From Formicarius rufipectus (taxonomy: Eukaryota; Chordata; Aves; Passeriformes; Formicariidae), in the NCBI GenBank assembly GCA_013399695.1, contig VXAU01001757.1, positions 1,893,616-1,957,615 on the forward strand: a stretch of 64,000 nt of DNA. Reading direction: 5' to 3'. Below, in pieces: positions 23,141 through 33,782 of the stretch; position 1 is the stretch's first letter, and each line of letters opens with the position of its first letter. The translations under genes and the position numbers were made by a program. Under the pieces are notes generated by a model. The model did not search any database. It saw only the letters and a program-made list of their open reading frames with translations, and was not told where the DNA came from.

Positions 23141-26099
23141 TTGGCATAGGGCAGGGAAAGCAAATCAACTAATTAACTCAATGAGGGAATATGGAATAAC
23201 ATACCTCAGATTGCATGAGGATGTGACCTGAGACTGCAGAAGCTTCTGTTGCTGGTAAACAAGTTTTCTGGTTTTTTCCTGTAACGCTATTGACATTTTT
23301 AAATGATCAGAATATTTCAGAGTGCATTTAACCAGACAGAAGAACTGGATTTCAATACTGTCAACTCTGGAAAGCAAAAGGCGGGTCCTAAATTACCTTC
23401 AGAATCATAACAATTTAAAAAGTGGGATAATTTCTCATTTGCCTTCTGTTCTTCCAGCTACTCCAGGTCAGCCAGCTGGCCTCCTCTGAGAAGGAGGAGG
23501 AGAGGGTGCTTCTGTTGCACTGGGGGAAGCAGCATGCACACACCTGGCAGCCCTGGAGCACATTCCCTCTGCAGGAGCCAGGTGTGTGAGCTCCCCCTGC
23601 CTGGCCCTGCCCTGGGGGTCCTCTCTCCCCAGCCCTGCAGTCTTAGATCTCTGCTGAAGGGGAGTGGGGATGCCACTTAGCAGGAGTCACAGTTGCATTT
23701 CGTAATCAGGTTTGTCTGGGATCAGAGAGAGTGGAGCACTGTTTCACCCAGCAGCTTTTAATAACGTCTCAGCTCGGTTAAACTGCCCACAATTTCATCC
23801 AGACACCTCTTCCAGAATAGCCCTGCATCTTCATTACCTTCCCCTTAAGCCATCTGGTCCCCCAACCTGACCTTTTTAAGAAAGATTGCTTAAAAAAACT
23901 GGAGCAGTCCGAATGGAAGACCTTGTGTGTCATGTTTAAGCCTAGAGCAAATTTTTATGTCCGAGATGTTAAACCTTGAAAATAAAGATTTATAATTGAG
24001 ATTCTGGCTGAAGCAGAGTGAACAGAGATGGTCTAATTAAATTCTGTGGTGGGTATAATTAACCCATTTATTCATTTATTGCCCTTTATGCAGCTAATGC
24101 AGGCCAAGCCATTGCCATTTGTTTATGAAGGACCTGTTTCCTGGCTGCTGGGCTCAGGCAGGCCCAGTGTGATGCTCTGGAGGGACTGGTGGTTGGTTAC
24201 AAGCAGATCTGGATGCTTTTTTAGAAACCAACACAGCTCTTGAATGAGTCAGCTGGGAAGAAACAGGGTTGAAAGCAAAGACTTGGGGTTCTGCTTTGGA
24301 TTCTTGAGCAGAGCTTCCAGGAGACTTCAAGCGTGGTGGTTTGGGAGTAAAAGGGAATTTGGGGCTTTTTTAAGAGCAGTGTGGCTCTCTGGTGTCAAAC
24401 ACACCTGGTACCATGGCCCTGAGTCCCTGGTGTGTACTATCAAGGGCGGCAGTAATACCCACACTGACATGTGTGGATTTCTGTGTTCCCTCCTTCATAG
24501 CTCAGTGTGGAAATGGCACTTCCAAACCTGTAACACAGATAACTACTCATACATCCTTTGGGAGAGCCTCATCAGACTAAAAGCCTGTCTGGCTTTTCCA
24601 GAAAGGAGCTGTTTCTCTTCACCAAAGACTCATTTTGCTTCACTTTCTTGCAGCCATCATGAGATAAACACAATGAATCAACCAGAGATTATTTTTCATG
24701 AAAGTTTAATCAGGCACTGTCCCCTTCCTGCGCCTGTGTGAGAAAACCTTGATGAGCACATAGGGCTTGAACATGGAGTAAAAAAAACATCTCTTTGAGA
24801 GGCAAGAAGTGCATGGAAAATCCTTTGCTTGCTGGCATCTCTATCTGGGTAGGCTGTCCTGCTGCAGATGCACTGTCTGCAGTGCAGCCTCTGGGTCCCT
24901 CAGACCATCCATCTCTAAAGTGGTGAAAGCCAATACCTCCCCTCTCCTTCCCCTCCCTTTGCTGCTCCTTAATATTTCATGCATCAAAGAAGTTTCACTT
25001 GTAATGCAAAAACTGATTAATTAAGTAGAGTGCAAGAGTTACATGCATTTAAAGTTTCTTTCATCTTGGGGAAGAGAGGAGCCATGCTGGAGGCTGTTAC
25101 TGCTCATGAAGGCGTGTCGAAGGGCAGGCACTGATGGAGTGCTTAAGAGGTTCTGAAGGAGAGGATGGGACAGCCTCATTCTTTAGACTTTGGCTCAAGC
25201 AACAGGCTGCCTTCCGGTTTTCCCTGGGTTCTCCTTGCCTCTGTAAGTGCTCTTTTTAGCCAGACTGGCCTATGCTTCCCTCTGGCAGTGGGGAGGGGGA
25301 TGAGGCACGTGCCTGATTCCAGCCTTAGCATGTGCAAGGTCCCTTTCCAGTGTGGCTTTGGTCCTGGGCATGCCTAACCCCCTGCTGCTACCACACACAA
25401 ATAATGTCTGATCGAAACCCCAGTGTGCTCCAGAATGAGTTATAAAGAGGGAGATGGTGCAGGAGGGACCCCTCATTGGAGGAACACCAGAACATGCCCT
25501 GAAGCCATGGGCACCTGACCACTGCCTTCCCACCTGGATAAATAAGGCAGCTGGTTGTAACATAACTGTTCTGCACCTCAACCCAAAATGCTTGATGGCT
25601 TTTCCTTGCTGTAGAAATGATACAGCTCCCTGTTACCCCTCCAGGCCCTTCTAAACTGAGTCCAGGGGATGTCTCACAGTGCACAGTAGTGTTTCATGGC
25701 TCTCCAGTAAAAGGTAGGAACCAACTACTATCTGAGAAAGGAGGAGAAAATTCAGCCTCTCCTGGCTACAAAAGCAGGGAAGCTAAAGCTGCATTGTGTT
25801 CCCTCAGGGCACCTCTGTGGAAATGGTCAGGAAGCTTCCAAGTTTGATGCTGTGTCAGAAAGACATCATCTCCTGGTGCTTTGAGCACAGCCAGGGATCT
25901 GCTGGCTCACTGTTAACCCAGAAGCAGAAACATCACCTACCAAATTGCAAAGGGCACTCTCTGCATCCTCTCCTCTCTCTGGAGGTATTTCTCAGAATTG
26001 CTGACCCAGCCTGTCTCCTGCACTCCCCGTGAGAGCTGGCAAAAGCACGGCATGAGCCATGTGGTGGCTGACCACGGGCAGATACCGTATGGCTGTGCA
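23141..26099. other. non-coding stretch, nothing recognised
   Basis: The subregion 23930-24130 is AT-rich with homeodomain-type cores (taatta, 'ataattaaccc') and could be regulatory. The 165-residue plus frame at 24244-24741 has no known motif. No transposon consensus was recognised. Confidence 0.45.
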
Positions 26100-26500
26100 C
26101 CAGCATTTGTACATTGCAGCTTGGAAACAAAATTAATTTTCTGCCATTTACTTCACAATATAAAAAAAATCCTTTTCACTCCTTCAGTGGAGTTATTGAT
26201 GCTGATACGAGTCTTGCAGGGTGAAATATAAACCCCTGATTACATCAGAGCTCTATGACTGACTTTCTGCTTTGATTGTTGCAGTGGAATTTGTGACATG
26301 CATTACAGACATAAATTGCTCTCTGTATTGTAAATACATAGTGCATTTTAATGATCCCTGCTGTATGTACATGTCTTTAGTAATAGGGCCAATTGAAAAC
26401 CACTTCAGAAAGCTGCTATTGGTATCTTTGCAATAAACTCCTCATCTCTGCCAGCCAATAAAAGATGCATTAGTTCTGGGTGTCCAGAAATCCAGCTCAT
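26100..26500. other. AT-rich unique block, candidate conserved non-coding element
   Basis: Non-repetitive AT-rich sequence with alternating short motifs ('tgctgatacgag', 'tttgattgttgcag', 'gacataaattgctctctg', 'tgcattttaatgatc'). It has no homopolymers or frames. The texture resembles vertebrate conserved non-coding elements, but this cannot be shown without an alignment. Confidence 0.25.
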
Positions 26501-26908
26501 GGGATTGAAAGTCGAAGAATGCTTCATCTGTGACCCTTTAAATGAGAATGACTTTTTTTCCCCCTTCAACATCCATTTTAAACTTAGATAATACAGATAT
26601 TTTAAGCACTTTCCAGCAAAACATCTTCAGAAAGCTTTTCACAGAGGCATAAAATCCTGGGTTTGCCTGAATCCCACTTGGGGGTATCATCATACAGAAG
26701 AAAATGACCTTGGGGCTGATTTGCTCTGCTTGGGAATAAAAAATAAATTGTCTCAATACTCCTGCTAAAAAAATCCACTCAGGTGAAATTAGGCACAAAT
26801 GTGGGCATAAGGTAGGCACAGCCAAGGTTCCTGGTTCACATGACACACAACATATGCTCTGTGTTCTTCTAGAAGCTGCTCCACCCTAGAACAGCCCACT
26901 ATCACTGC

Positions 26909-27025
26909 TCAACAGCGGGGAAACTCCCAGCTCATGCCGAGAACGTCTCTGCTTTCCGTGCTGAAACCCCCACGCTCGGGACTGTTACAAATATAATATC
27001 CACAGCCCTCGGTATCCCTATCCAT
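26909..27025 (-). CDS. possible short coding frame (38 codons plus stop), doubtful
   Basis: On the minus strand an ATG at 27025 opens 38 codons to a TGA at 26909-26911. The stretch keeps several CpGs (near 26916, 26938, 26944, 26958, 26973 and 27010), unlike surrounding intron-like DNA. It contains GCGYYICNSPERGG, which has an Ig/EGF-like look but no definable domain. It lies about 165 bp downstream, on the same strand, of the more convincing exon at 27189-27353. It could be a terminal exon of the same gene, but the candidate acceptors (AG near 27018 and 27032) lack a good pyrimidine tract. It may simply be a CpG-bearing regulatory element. Confidence 0.15.
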   Translation of the reverse strand: MDRDTEGCGYYICNSPERGGFSTESRDVLGMSWEFPRC

Positions 27026-27188
27026 TATGGAAACAACTAATTCTTTTCTTGCCTTTATGTATTCAAGAGAGATACAAACCCCCACAGTGGAGAAGAGAAG
27101 GGGTTTACCCCCAAGCTGCTTCGGCAGCAGCCGAGGTGAGAATGGAGCTGGTGCCTCCTGACAACCTGTCAGATCCCTCCCATCTCAC

Positions 27189-27353
27189 CCTACCCAGATG
27201 GGTCTTGTCAGTGTAATGTGTTTTCACTTGTAAAATGATTTCCATTTTCATCCCGTTTTTGCTGGGAAGGGCGGTTTTTGCCGGTTTCTTGGCCCCGATG
27301 CTGTTGAAATTGACGGTCAGGCAGTCGCCGACATCCCCAGGGAACGGCTGGAT
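27189..27353 (-). CDS. internal coding exon of an unidentified gene
   Basis: The minus strand carries a 165-bp open segment. It is preceded by a pyrimidine-rich acceptor (cttttttcttatgctccacag, ending at 27354) and followed by a strong donor (agg|gtgaga at 27188). An alternative donor (tgg|gtaggg) would end the exon at 27194. The frame is open for 55 codons in phase 0 and starts IQPFPGDVGDCLTVNF, later KMEIILQVKTHYTDKTHL. The other two minus frames and all plus frames meet stops. CpG density rises exactly over this block (ccgttc, gtcggcgac, accgtc, atcggg, aaaccg, aacggg), as expected of coding DNA. I could not assign it to a family. The alternating hydrophobic pattern of EIILQV suggests a beta-strand-rich extracellular or C2/FNIII-like fold, but that is speculation. 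No other exon of the gene is convincingly visible, so flanking introns must be long. Confidence 0.55.
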
Positions 27354-29602
27354 CTGTGGAGCATAAGAAAAAAGATATTAAAAATGGACCTCATTTAGAA
27401 AGAGCAATCTGGGCTATGGGCTATGCAATTGGCTTGAAAATCCACAGTTTGTATAGACTTAAAGTATCCCCAAATTAGCAAGTTAAGCAAACTTCTGTAA
27501 GTGTTCCTGGAATATTTTGCTAGCAACTGAAACTCTCAGAGCCATGTGCTTTACCCTGTTTGTGCCATTGATTTTTCTGTTATAAGAGGAGGGAGGGCAA
27601 TAGAAACCTGTTACCTCAGCTGTAAACCAGGACTATAATATTCCCCTTTGCAAATATTACTGGTGGTTTTCAAACAGTGAAGTTTTGTGTTTAGCTCAGT
27701 TCTTTGGAACTAAAAAGCAGGTGGAATCCTTTCCTCCCACAAATGAGGACAGAGAGTTGCCATTTACACAGGGAAAGAGCTAGACTGAATGGAAGCTTAA
27801 TGTACCCATTTAAAGGCAGTCGTTTTCAGAACCTTCCTGTTGATCACCATGTCCATGTTTGTACAAGAACACTTGCAAAAATCTCAGTGTGCTCCTCAAC
27901 AGACAGTTTTTAGCAGGACTTCATGAATCCAGACAGAATTGGACTGAATGATGTGTGTAAAGCTGTTCAGACCTTTGAGACCCTCTGTTTTCTAATATCT
28001 CAAGACTCAGTCAGACAGTCTGGAGCAAAGCAGGTGTTTCAACCTGTATCTCCTGATCATTGCTGTCCAGCTCTAAACCGTGAAAAACATTCACCTTGTT
28101 GCTCGATGGATATGTTAAGTCAGGGAAAATCTGGATGCATCAAAACACATTCTTCCCTCTGATTCACCTGGATCTGCAGCAAAACTAAAGTAGAAGGCAC
28201 TGTCTAGAGCTGTGACAGCAGTAGGTTCTCAGGATCCCAGCCCAAGGACAGCCACCTCCCAAAATCCTCAGCAAAAATATTCTCTACTTGTGGCACATGG
28301 GCACAGTTGTGCAGAAAGTGGCTGCAAGGAGATGCAAATAACAGGGATGGGGCCTCGAGTAGAAAGAGACGTTTTTCTTTTTCAGGATTTTCAGTTCCAA
28401 AAAAATATTAGAAATGCACTTCTTTTTCAGATATACTGGCTACTAGTGTGTCACTTTGTGTATCAATGCTGTATTGGTTCTTGCACTCATTGAATAGACT
28501 TTTCAAGGAAAAAGAGAAAGAAAAAGGGAGGAGAAACTTTTTCCCTACTGTTGCACTTTTCCCACCAAACAGCTGACACTTAGGACTGCATTTTTTTTTC
28601 TTGATTATTTTTTTCCAGCGTGCCTAGAAAACCTCAACCCTCCCAGTTAGGAAGAGCTGAGGTACCACCTTGAACGTTTTACAATTAGTTTCTTGGTTGC
28701 TGGTGAGTACTTCTTGCTTTCTCTCTGTTCCTGTAGCTGGAAACAGGCACTGTGCTCACACTGACACTAGTACGGTGGGGGCTGCAGCTTGTTAAGGCTG
28801 GGAGCTGGAGCTGCGGCTGCTCCTGGAGCAGGGACTGGCCCTTGGGAATGGCTCTTGAGCTGTTTGTTCGCCGGATTTCATATTCATTGCCATTCTGCCC
28901 TTGTTGTGGTTTTAACATTTGATGACCTAGGTATCTCAGAAGGCTGTTTTGCCTCAATAGGCATACGATGAATTGCTCTTAATTAGCTTGTGGAAATAAT
29001 ATAAGCCTGAGCATTAAGCGTGCTTTGTTAGGGTTTTGACATCTTTTATATGTATATCTACAAATAAAATCAGGTAGATTAGCAGTCACTAGGAAATTGT
29101 TGTTGTGAGTCACTGAATCATAACTACTGTAGGCTGCCTCTCCTCGTCTCCGTTAGTCATGCCTGACTGTGGGCAGGAGTTCATGGGGCTCCGGGACTGG
29201 GGTTAACTGGGTCCACTTTGCCTGCAGGAACATGGTTTGCCTCCAAACTCATCCTCATTATTCCATTTTGAAAAGCCAGTTGGTTTCATTGCAGCCCAAG
29301 GTAGAGCCCCAGGGCTCCAAACCGCAGCAGTGGAGCTCACCTGGTTCATCTTCAAGAATAAATTTCAGCCCTCAGGTGGCACCAAGACATCTATGTCATG
29401 GAAGGATATAGGAACCTGTGATCAGACCTCAAGATCATTTATCCTTCTGGCTCCCATTTAAATGCCAGCTGGTAAAGTCCAAATGTAAAATCTTTAGGTC
29501 ACCAGTTTGTCCCCTCCTTGTCATTTCAAGCCATCCTAGTGTGCCCTGGACGCTGGAGGTGCCTATTCACTTAGGAGAGGGTCATACTAGTAAAAGCTCA
29601 CA
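27354..29602. other. intron-like stretch
   Basis: AT-rich unique DNA upstream, on the minus strand, of the exon at 27189-27353. Only short frames are present, and I see no transposon consensus until 29603. If the minus-strand gene starts in the CpG island at about 30.2-31.2 kb, this is its intron. Confidence 0.45.
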
Positions 29603-29750
29603 GTTTGGAAGAGACCTTAAAGATCATACATTCCAAACCCGCTGCCATAGGCACGTTTACCTTCCACTAGCCCACGTTGCTCCTAACCCCGTCCAACTTG
29701 GCCTTGAACAGCTTCTTTGGGCAACGTGTGCCAGTGCCTCACCACCCTGG
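29603..29750 (-). repeat. CR1 LINE fragment, copy A of a perfect 148-bp duplication
   Basis: Antisense CR1 sequence with 'gtttggaagagaccttaaag', 'tagcccacgttgctcctaac', 'aacttggccttgaacagctt' and 'gtgccagtgcctcaccaccc'. It is identical at every position to 29892-30039 (offset 289 bp). It lacks the CR1 tail that copy B retains and stops at a single N at 29751. Confidence 0.95.
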
Positions 29751-29751
29751 N
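29751..29751. other. single undetermined base at a duplication boundary
   Basis: One N sits exactly where the 148-bp identity with 29892-30039 ends. This is a likely contig join or consensus conflict. Confidence 0.98.
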
Positions 29752-29873
29752 GAAGCCCATTGCTGTGCTGTTGCACCCCGGCTGTTGCCTGAAAGGAAGG
29801 AACAGCCTGCAGGGAAGAGCGACAACGAACTGGATAGGGGGAGAGGTGGGAGGAACATGAGATTTCCATAAAA

Positions 29874-30160
29874 TCACAGATTCCTAGCACGGTTTGGAAG
29901 AGACCTTAAAGATCATACATTCCAAACCCGCTGCCATAGGCACGTTTACCTTCCACTAGCCCACGTTGCTCCTAACCCCGTCCAACTTGGCCTTGAACAG
30001 CTTCTTTGGGCAACGTGTGCCAGTGCCTCACCACCCTGGTGGTGAGGCAAAAAATCCTCCCCGATATCCCATCTCACCCTGCCCTCTGTCCATTCCAAGC
30101 CACCCCAATTCGTCCTGCCACTCCATGCCCTCTCCAAAAGCCCCTCTCCAGCTCTCCCAC
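29874..30160 (-). repeat. CR1 LINE 3' fragment, copy B
   Basis: An antisense CR1 with a decayed tail ('atcacagattcctagcac'), then the 148 bp shared with copy A. It continues past the shared part through 'gaggcaaaaaatcctcc', 'catctcaccctgccctctgt', 'cattccaagccacccc' and 'cactccatgccctctccaaa'. That is the expected CR1 order, so copy B is the natural element. The CpG island starts at its right edge. Confidence 0.94.
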
Positions 30161-30334
30161 GCTTTCCCGGGTGACGAGCGGCGATAGGCGATTCTCAGGC
30201 GCGCTCGGACAGCGCAAGCAGCGCGCAGCCGGAGCGATGCGGGAGCGGCTGCGGGAGCGGCGGCGGGCGGGGAGCCCATCTCTCGGCGGTGCCCGCGGCG
30301 TTCCCACGGCCGGGGCGGGCGGAGGGTCCGCGGG

Positions 30335-30748
30335 NNNNNNNNNNNNNNNNNNNNNNNNNNNNNNNNNNNNNNNNNNNNNNNNNNNNNNNNNNNNNNNNNN
30401 NNNNNNNNNNNNNNNNNNNNNNNNNNNNNNNNNNNNNNNNNNNNNNNNNNNNNNNNNNNNNNNNNNNNNNNNNNNNNNNNNNNNNNNNNNNNNNNNNNNN
30501 NNNNNNNNNNNNNNNNNNNNNNNNNNNNNNNNNNNNNNNNNNNNNNNNNNNNNNNNNNNNNNNNNNNNNNNNNNNNNNNNNNNNNNNNNNNNNNNNNNNN
30601 NNNNNNNNNNNNNNNNNNNNNNNNNNNNNNNNNNNNNNNNNNNNNNNNNNNNNNNNNNNNNNNNNNNNNNNNNNNNNNNNNNNNNNNNNNNNNNNNNNNN
30701 NNNNNNNNNNNNNNNNNNNNNNNNNNNNNNNNNNNNNNNNNNNNNNNN
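30335..30748. other. assembly gap (414 N)
   Basis: Undetermined bases in the centre of the CpG island. They probably hide the most GC-rich part, which may include a first exon and transcription start. Open frames reported across the gap would be meaningless. Confidence 0.98.
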
Positions 30749-30830
30749 TGTTTGGGGGTTTTTTTGTGTTTTTCTCCTTTTCCTGTCGGGGGAGGGATTT
30801 TTTAGCAGGGCCTGAGGCTGCCGGCGCTGT

Positions 30831-30870
30831 CAGCCCCGGGAGGAGGAGAGCAGCCCCGGGAGGAGGAGAG
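30831..30870. repeat. 20-bp perfect tandem duplication in the CpG island
   Basis: The unit cagccccgggaggaggagag occurs twice head to tail with no mismatch, just right of the gap. It may be replication slippage or a local assembly effect. Confidence 0.9.
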
Positions 30871-31180
30871 CATCCCCGCGCAGGCTGGATGTGATGGGGG
30901 CTGCCTCGTGTGCTCCAAGTTGAGCTCTGAGCCCCGAGGAGGTTCCTCCGAGCCAGGCAGAGCTGTTTTTCTAGCCAGAGCTGATTTTAGAAATGTTTCG
31001 TCTTAATTCTCGAAGCTCGCTCTCGCTTCACGCACAACTCCGGCGCTCGGGTCTGTGCGAACGCCGCAGACTTTCCTCTGCTCTCAGCTTCGTGGGGAGG
31101 GGACTAGAAATAATTCTGTGGTCGTACTTTGATCTTGATGCCGGATTCTCTTGTCTCGGTTGAGGTGCTCGAGCAGCCTC

Positions 31181-33290
31181 TTGTCACTTTTACCCGTTTC
31201 TGTGCTGTAATCAGCCTGGGGATCCTTCAAGGGAACTGTTGAGAATGTCACCTAGGCAGCTCGGTGTTTACTCTGCCGGGTCACCAAAAGGTTTTTGTTG
31301 CTCATTGCTTTATCCATCAGCTTTCCTGCTTTTCAGTGTCCAAACCTAAGATAATTCGAGTACCTGCTTAACTTGGGGCTGAGATATCACTTGACACACT
31401 GGGTTGTGACTTCAAGTGCATCCCCCTGTTGTGCCTCAGGTGTGTCGAGGTGTGCCCATGTGCAGGCTGACCAGAGGGCATCGACCCCAAGTCTCTTCCT
31501 GTTCGTGGTGGAAGTGATTGCCTTTCACTGGGTGAGATGAACCAGGGCAGGGAAATGTCTCTGTGTCTCCCAGTCCTGTCGTTTTACCTTCTTGTAGCAA
31601 ACACCCACCATAAATAAGTTGATGGTACTTCTTTAGGCTCTCGGGCTCGGCTTTGTGGATTCCTTAGACCCAGCTGGTCAGTTGCAAAAATCCCCCACAA
31701 AATAAATAATCTATTTCAAGTAGTGAAAGTGAGAGAAGGTTTGATGCAGTAGGAATGACGTTCATCATACAGCAGCTAAAAGTAACAAGAAGTTTCATGG
31801 TTCACCGAGTTAATTTTCAGATTATAGTACAGTTTCTTCAGGGACTGGGTGTGAATTGCACACTGATCTAAATATATCAGATGGCAAAGAAACCCCTCTG
31901 TGTGTGCTTAGATAATATCTCAAGTTGGAGGAGAGGAATTTGTCTTGAGAGATCAGAGACATGATCTTGTACAGCAAATCCTATTTCTGTGAGTGCCTGC
32001 CAGTAAAGGAACCATGTCTTTGTCTAAAAAATCCTTTTTTTTTTATTGCTTGGCATATTGGTTATGTGTTTACTTGTGTCTGTGAAGCATGTCTCATGCA
32101 AATCTATGGGTTTTTTGCTGCCCCTTCATGCCCAGAAGACCCCAAAAGCTCCCCTCCTGTTTCCCTGAACCCACAGACATCAGGCAGATTGGAAGATAAA
32201 TGAAAGCTTTGCCTATGGTGGGATGGCTTCATCATGGTCCCGAAATTAATCAGCTGGTTGCCTCTGGAGAAGGTAAAACACTTGTCCTTCCCCAAGGTCT
32301 AGCTCATGAATTGCTGTGTGTGTTCTGATATTTCAAATTTGTTGCATTTCTCTCCATCTCCTGGAGTGGCAACTGAGTCTCGCTTGCAGTTAACTCTTCT
32401 GTGGGTGAAGGCTGTAAAGGATTTCTGCTGCCTGGTTTCTCCAGTGCAGGAATTAAGGCTGCAGTTCTCTGTGGTGGGTTTTTCCTCCTTGATTCCTTTC
32501 TAAGTTCATTGGTGGTTGGGAATGTGAGAGCTGCTACTGCCTTGTGATGGGCTCTTGGAGGTGCAAATCGTGTCACAAGCAGGAGGGCAGTTGAATGGCT
32601 TTAGAGTGACACGGGAGGCAGAGATTTCACTTTGGCAAAATCCTTGCTAGCCCTTATTGTTAGATGGTTTCTGATGATTATATCAATTTATGCAGGTTGC
32701 TGGACATGTTTAGTGGCTGTCTGGGCATGAGCTCAGGAGGACACGTAAGAGCTGATATCCTGCAGACTGCAAATGTGCTGAGGACTCCTAAATGCCTTGG
32801 AGTGTGGGATCTTGCTGTGAGCAGAGATCACTTTCCGGCCTCAGCAGAGGAAGGAGAGGGTAGGATGACATCCTAAAGCACACAGGTCAGGACAGCCACC
32901 CTGACTGGCATCCTGGGGGATTTTGTGAAAGAAAAAAAAAAAAAAGGTGAAGAAAGCATAAAGCAGTCAGAGCAGAGTTGTGGTGCTGATACTACAGACT
33001 CTGAAGTGAAATAAATTGAGAGTAAATTGAGGCCACCCCGTTCCTCAGGACTTAAAAATCTTTCCAGGCCAGGAAGCAGGAAATAAAACATTGTCTTGCA
33101 TGGTGGCAGTGAGTTTAAGCATCCAGTCTGTAGTCTGGGTCTGCTCGCCAACTCCCAGCTCAGTAAGTCTCCCAGCACTGGAGTGGCTCCTGTGCCTCTC
33201 ATCATTCCTTGGGCATTAAAGGAGGGTGGGAGATCTGTATGTGAAGGCAGGCAGGTACCAGAGCTTTGTCTGCAGCAGTGTGAAACTTAA
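31181..33290. other. intron-like stretch, nothing recognised
   Basis: Unique DNA with T-runs (near 32035) and an A-run (near 32932-32946). No exon with convincing splice sites was seen on either strand. Confidence 0.5.
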
Positions 33291-33402
33291 GAGTCATGGA
33301 ATCATTTAGGCTGGAAAAGACATTTAAGATCATCAAGTCCAACCCTAAACCTAACATTGCCAAATCCACCACTAAACCATGTCCTGAAGTGTCACATCAT
33401 CT
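33291..33402 (-). repeat. CR1 LINE 3' end, fourth type
   Basis: An antisense CR1 terminus with 'gtcatggaatcatttaggct', 'aagacatttaagatcatcaa', 'gtccaaccctaaacctaaca' and 'ccactaaaccatgtcc'. It is the subfamily whose sense end reads 'gacttgatgatctt...ttttccaacc'. It is the same type as 34981-35106 but in the opposite orientation. Confidence 0.92.
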
Positions 33403-33782
33403 ACTGATTTTTTTTAAGGGCCAAACAAGTTAAAGTAGGCTGAGGAGATAGATGCTCTGAGTTGGTGTATGGTACAGAGCACATGCTGTGCTTTGTGTCC
33501 CTTTTCTTTAAAGGATTCCTCCTTCTAGGGAGGAAATAACTTTATCTCTTCCGTGATAATATGAGATTTTATTCACTTAAGTGCATAAAAGCGAGAGCTT
33601 CCAGAGAAGTATCCCTGCCTGTGGGACAGCCTGGTCTGCAGGAGCCACTGTGAGACTGAGGCACAGGAGGAGGCAGCACCAGGAAATGTCCATTCATCTG
33701 GTTCTTGGCCCATGGCAGGCTGGCAGCACCAGGAGCAGCACCAGGAGCAGCAGCCATTCGTGGCAAGCAGGAGCCCACTAGG
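33403..33782. other. non-coding stretch leading into the minisatellite
   Basis: Includes a short CAGCACCAGGAG-type local repeat near 33721-33760. No gene was recognised. Confidence 0.5.

Larger units (their letters stand above)
30160..31180. promoter_or_regulatory. CpG island, candidate (possibly bidirectional) promoter, interrupted by a gap
   Basis: CpG and GC content jump sharply at about 30165 and fall off by about 31180. GC boxes (gggcgg) lie at 30265-30270 and 30313-30318, and there is no TATA box. A 414-bp gap removes the centre. Both strands offer a possible initiation codon just before the gap: plus at 30237 (gcgATG, frame MRERLRERRRAGSPSLGG, open into the gap) and minus at 30279 (MGSPPAAAPAAAP). 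Either may be chance in GC-rich DNA. It is the only CpG island in the window, and the minus-strand exon at 27.2 kb lies 3 kb away, so it is the natural promoter candidate for that gene, a plus-strand gene, or both. Confidence 0.75.

Noticed and set aside
30006..30894. 269- and 201-residue plus-strand frames across the 414-bp gap
   Set aside because: Over half of each translation is undetermined bases, and the left part of the first is translated CR1. Only the short pre-gap stretch from 30237 could be real, and it is mentioned under the CpG island.
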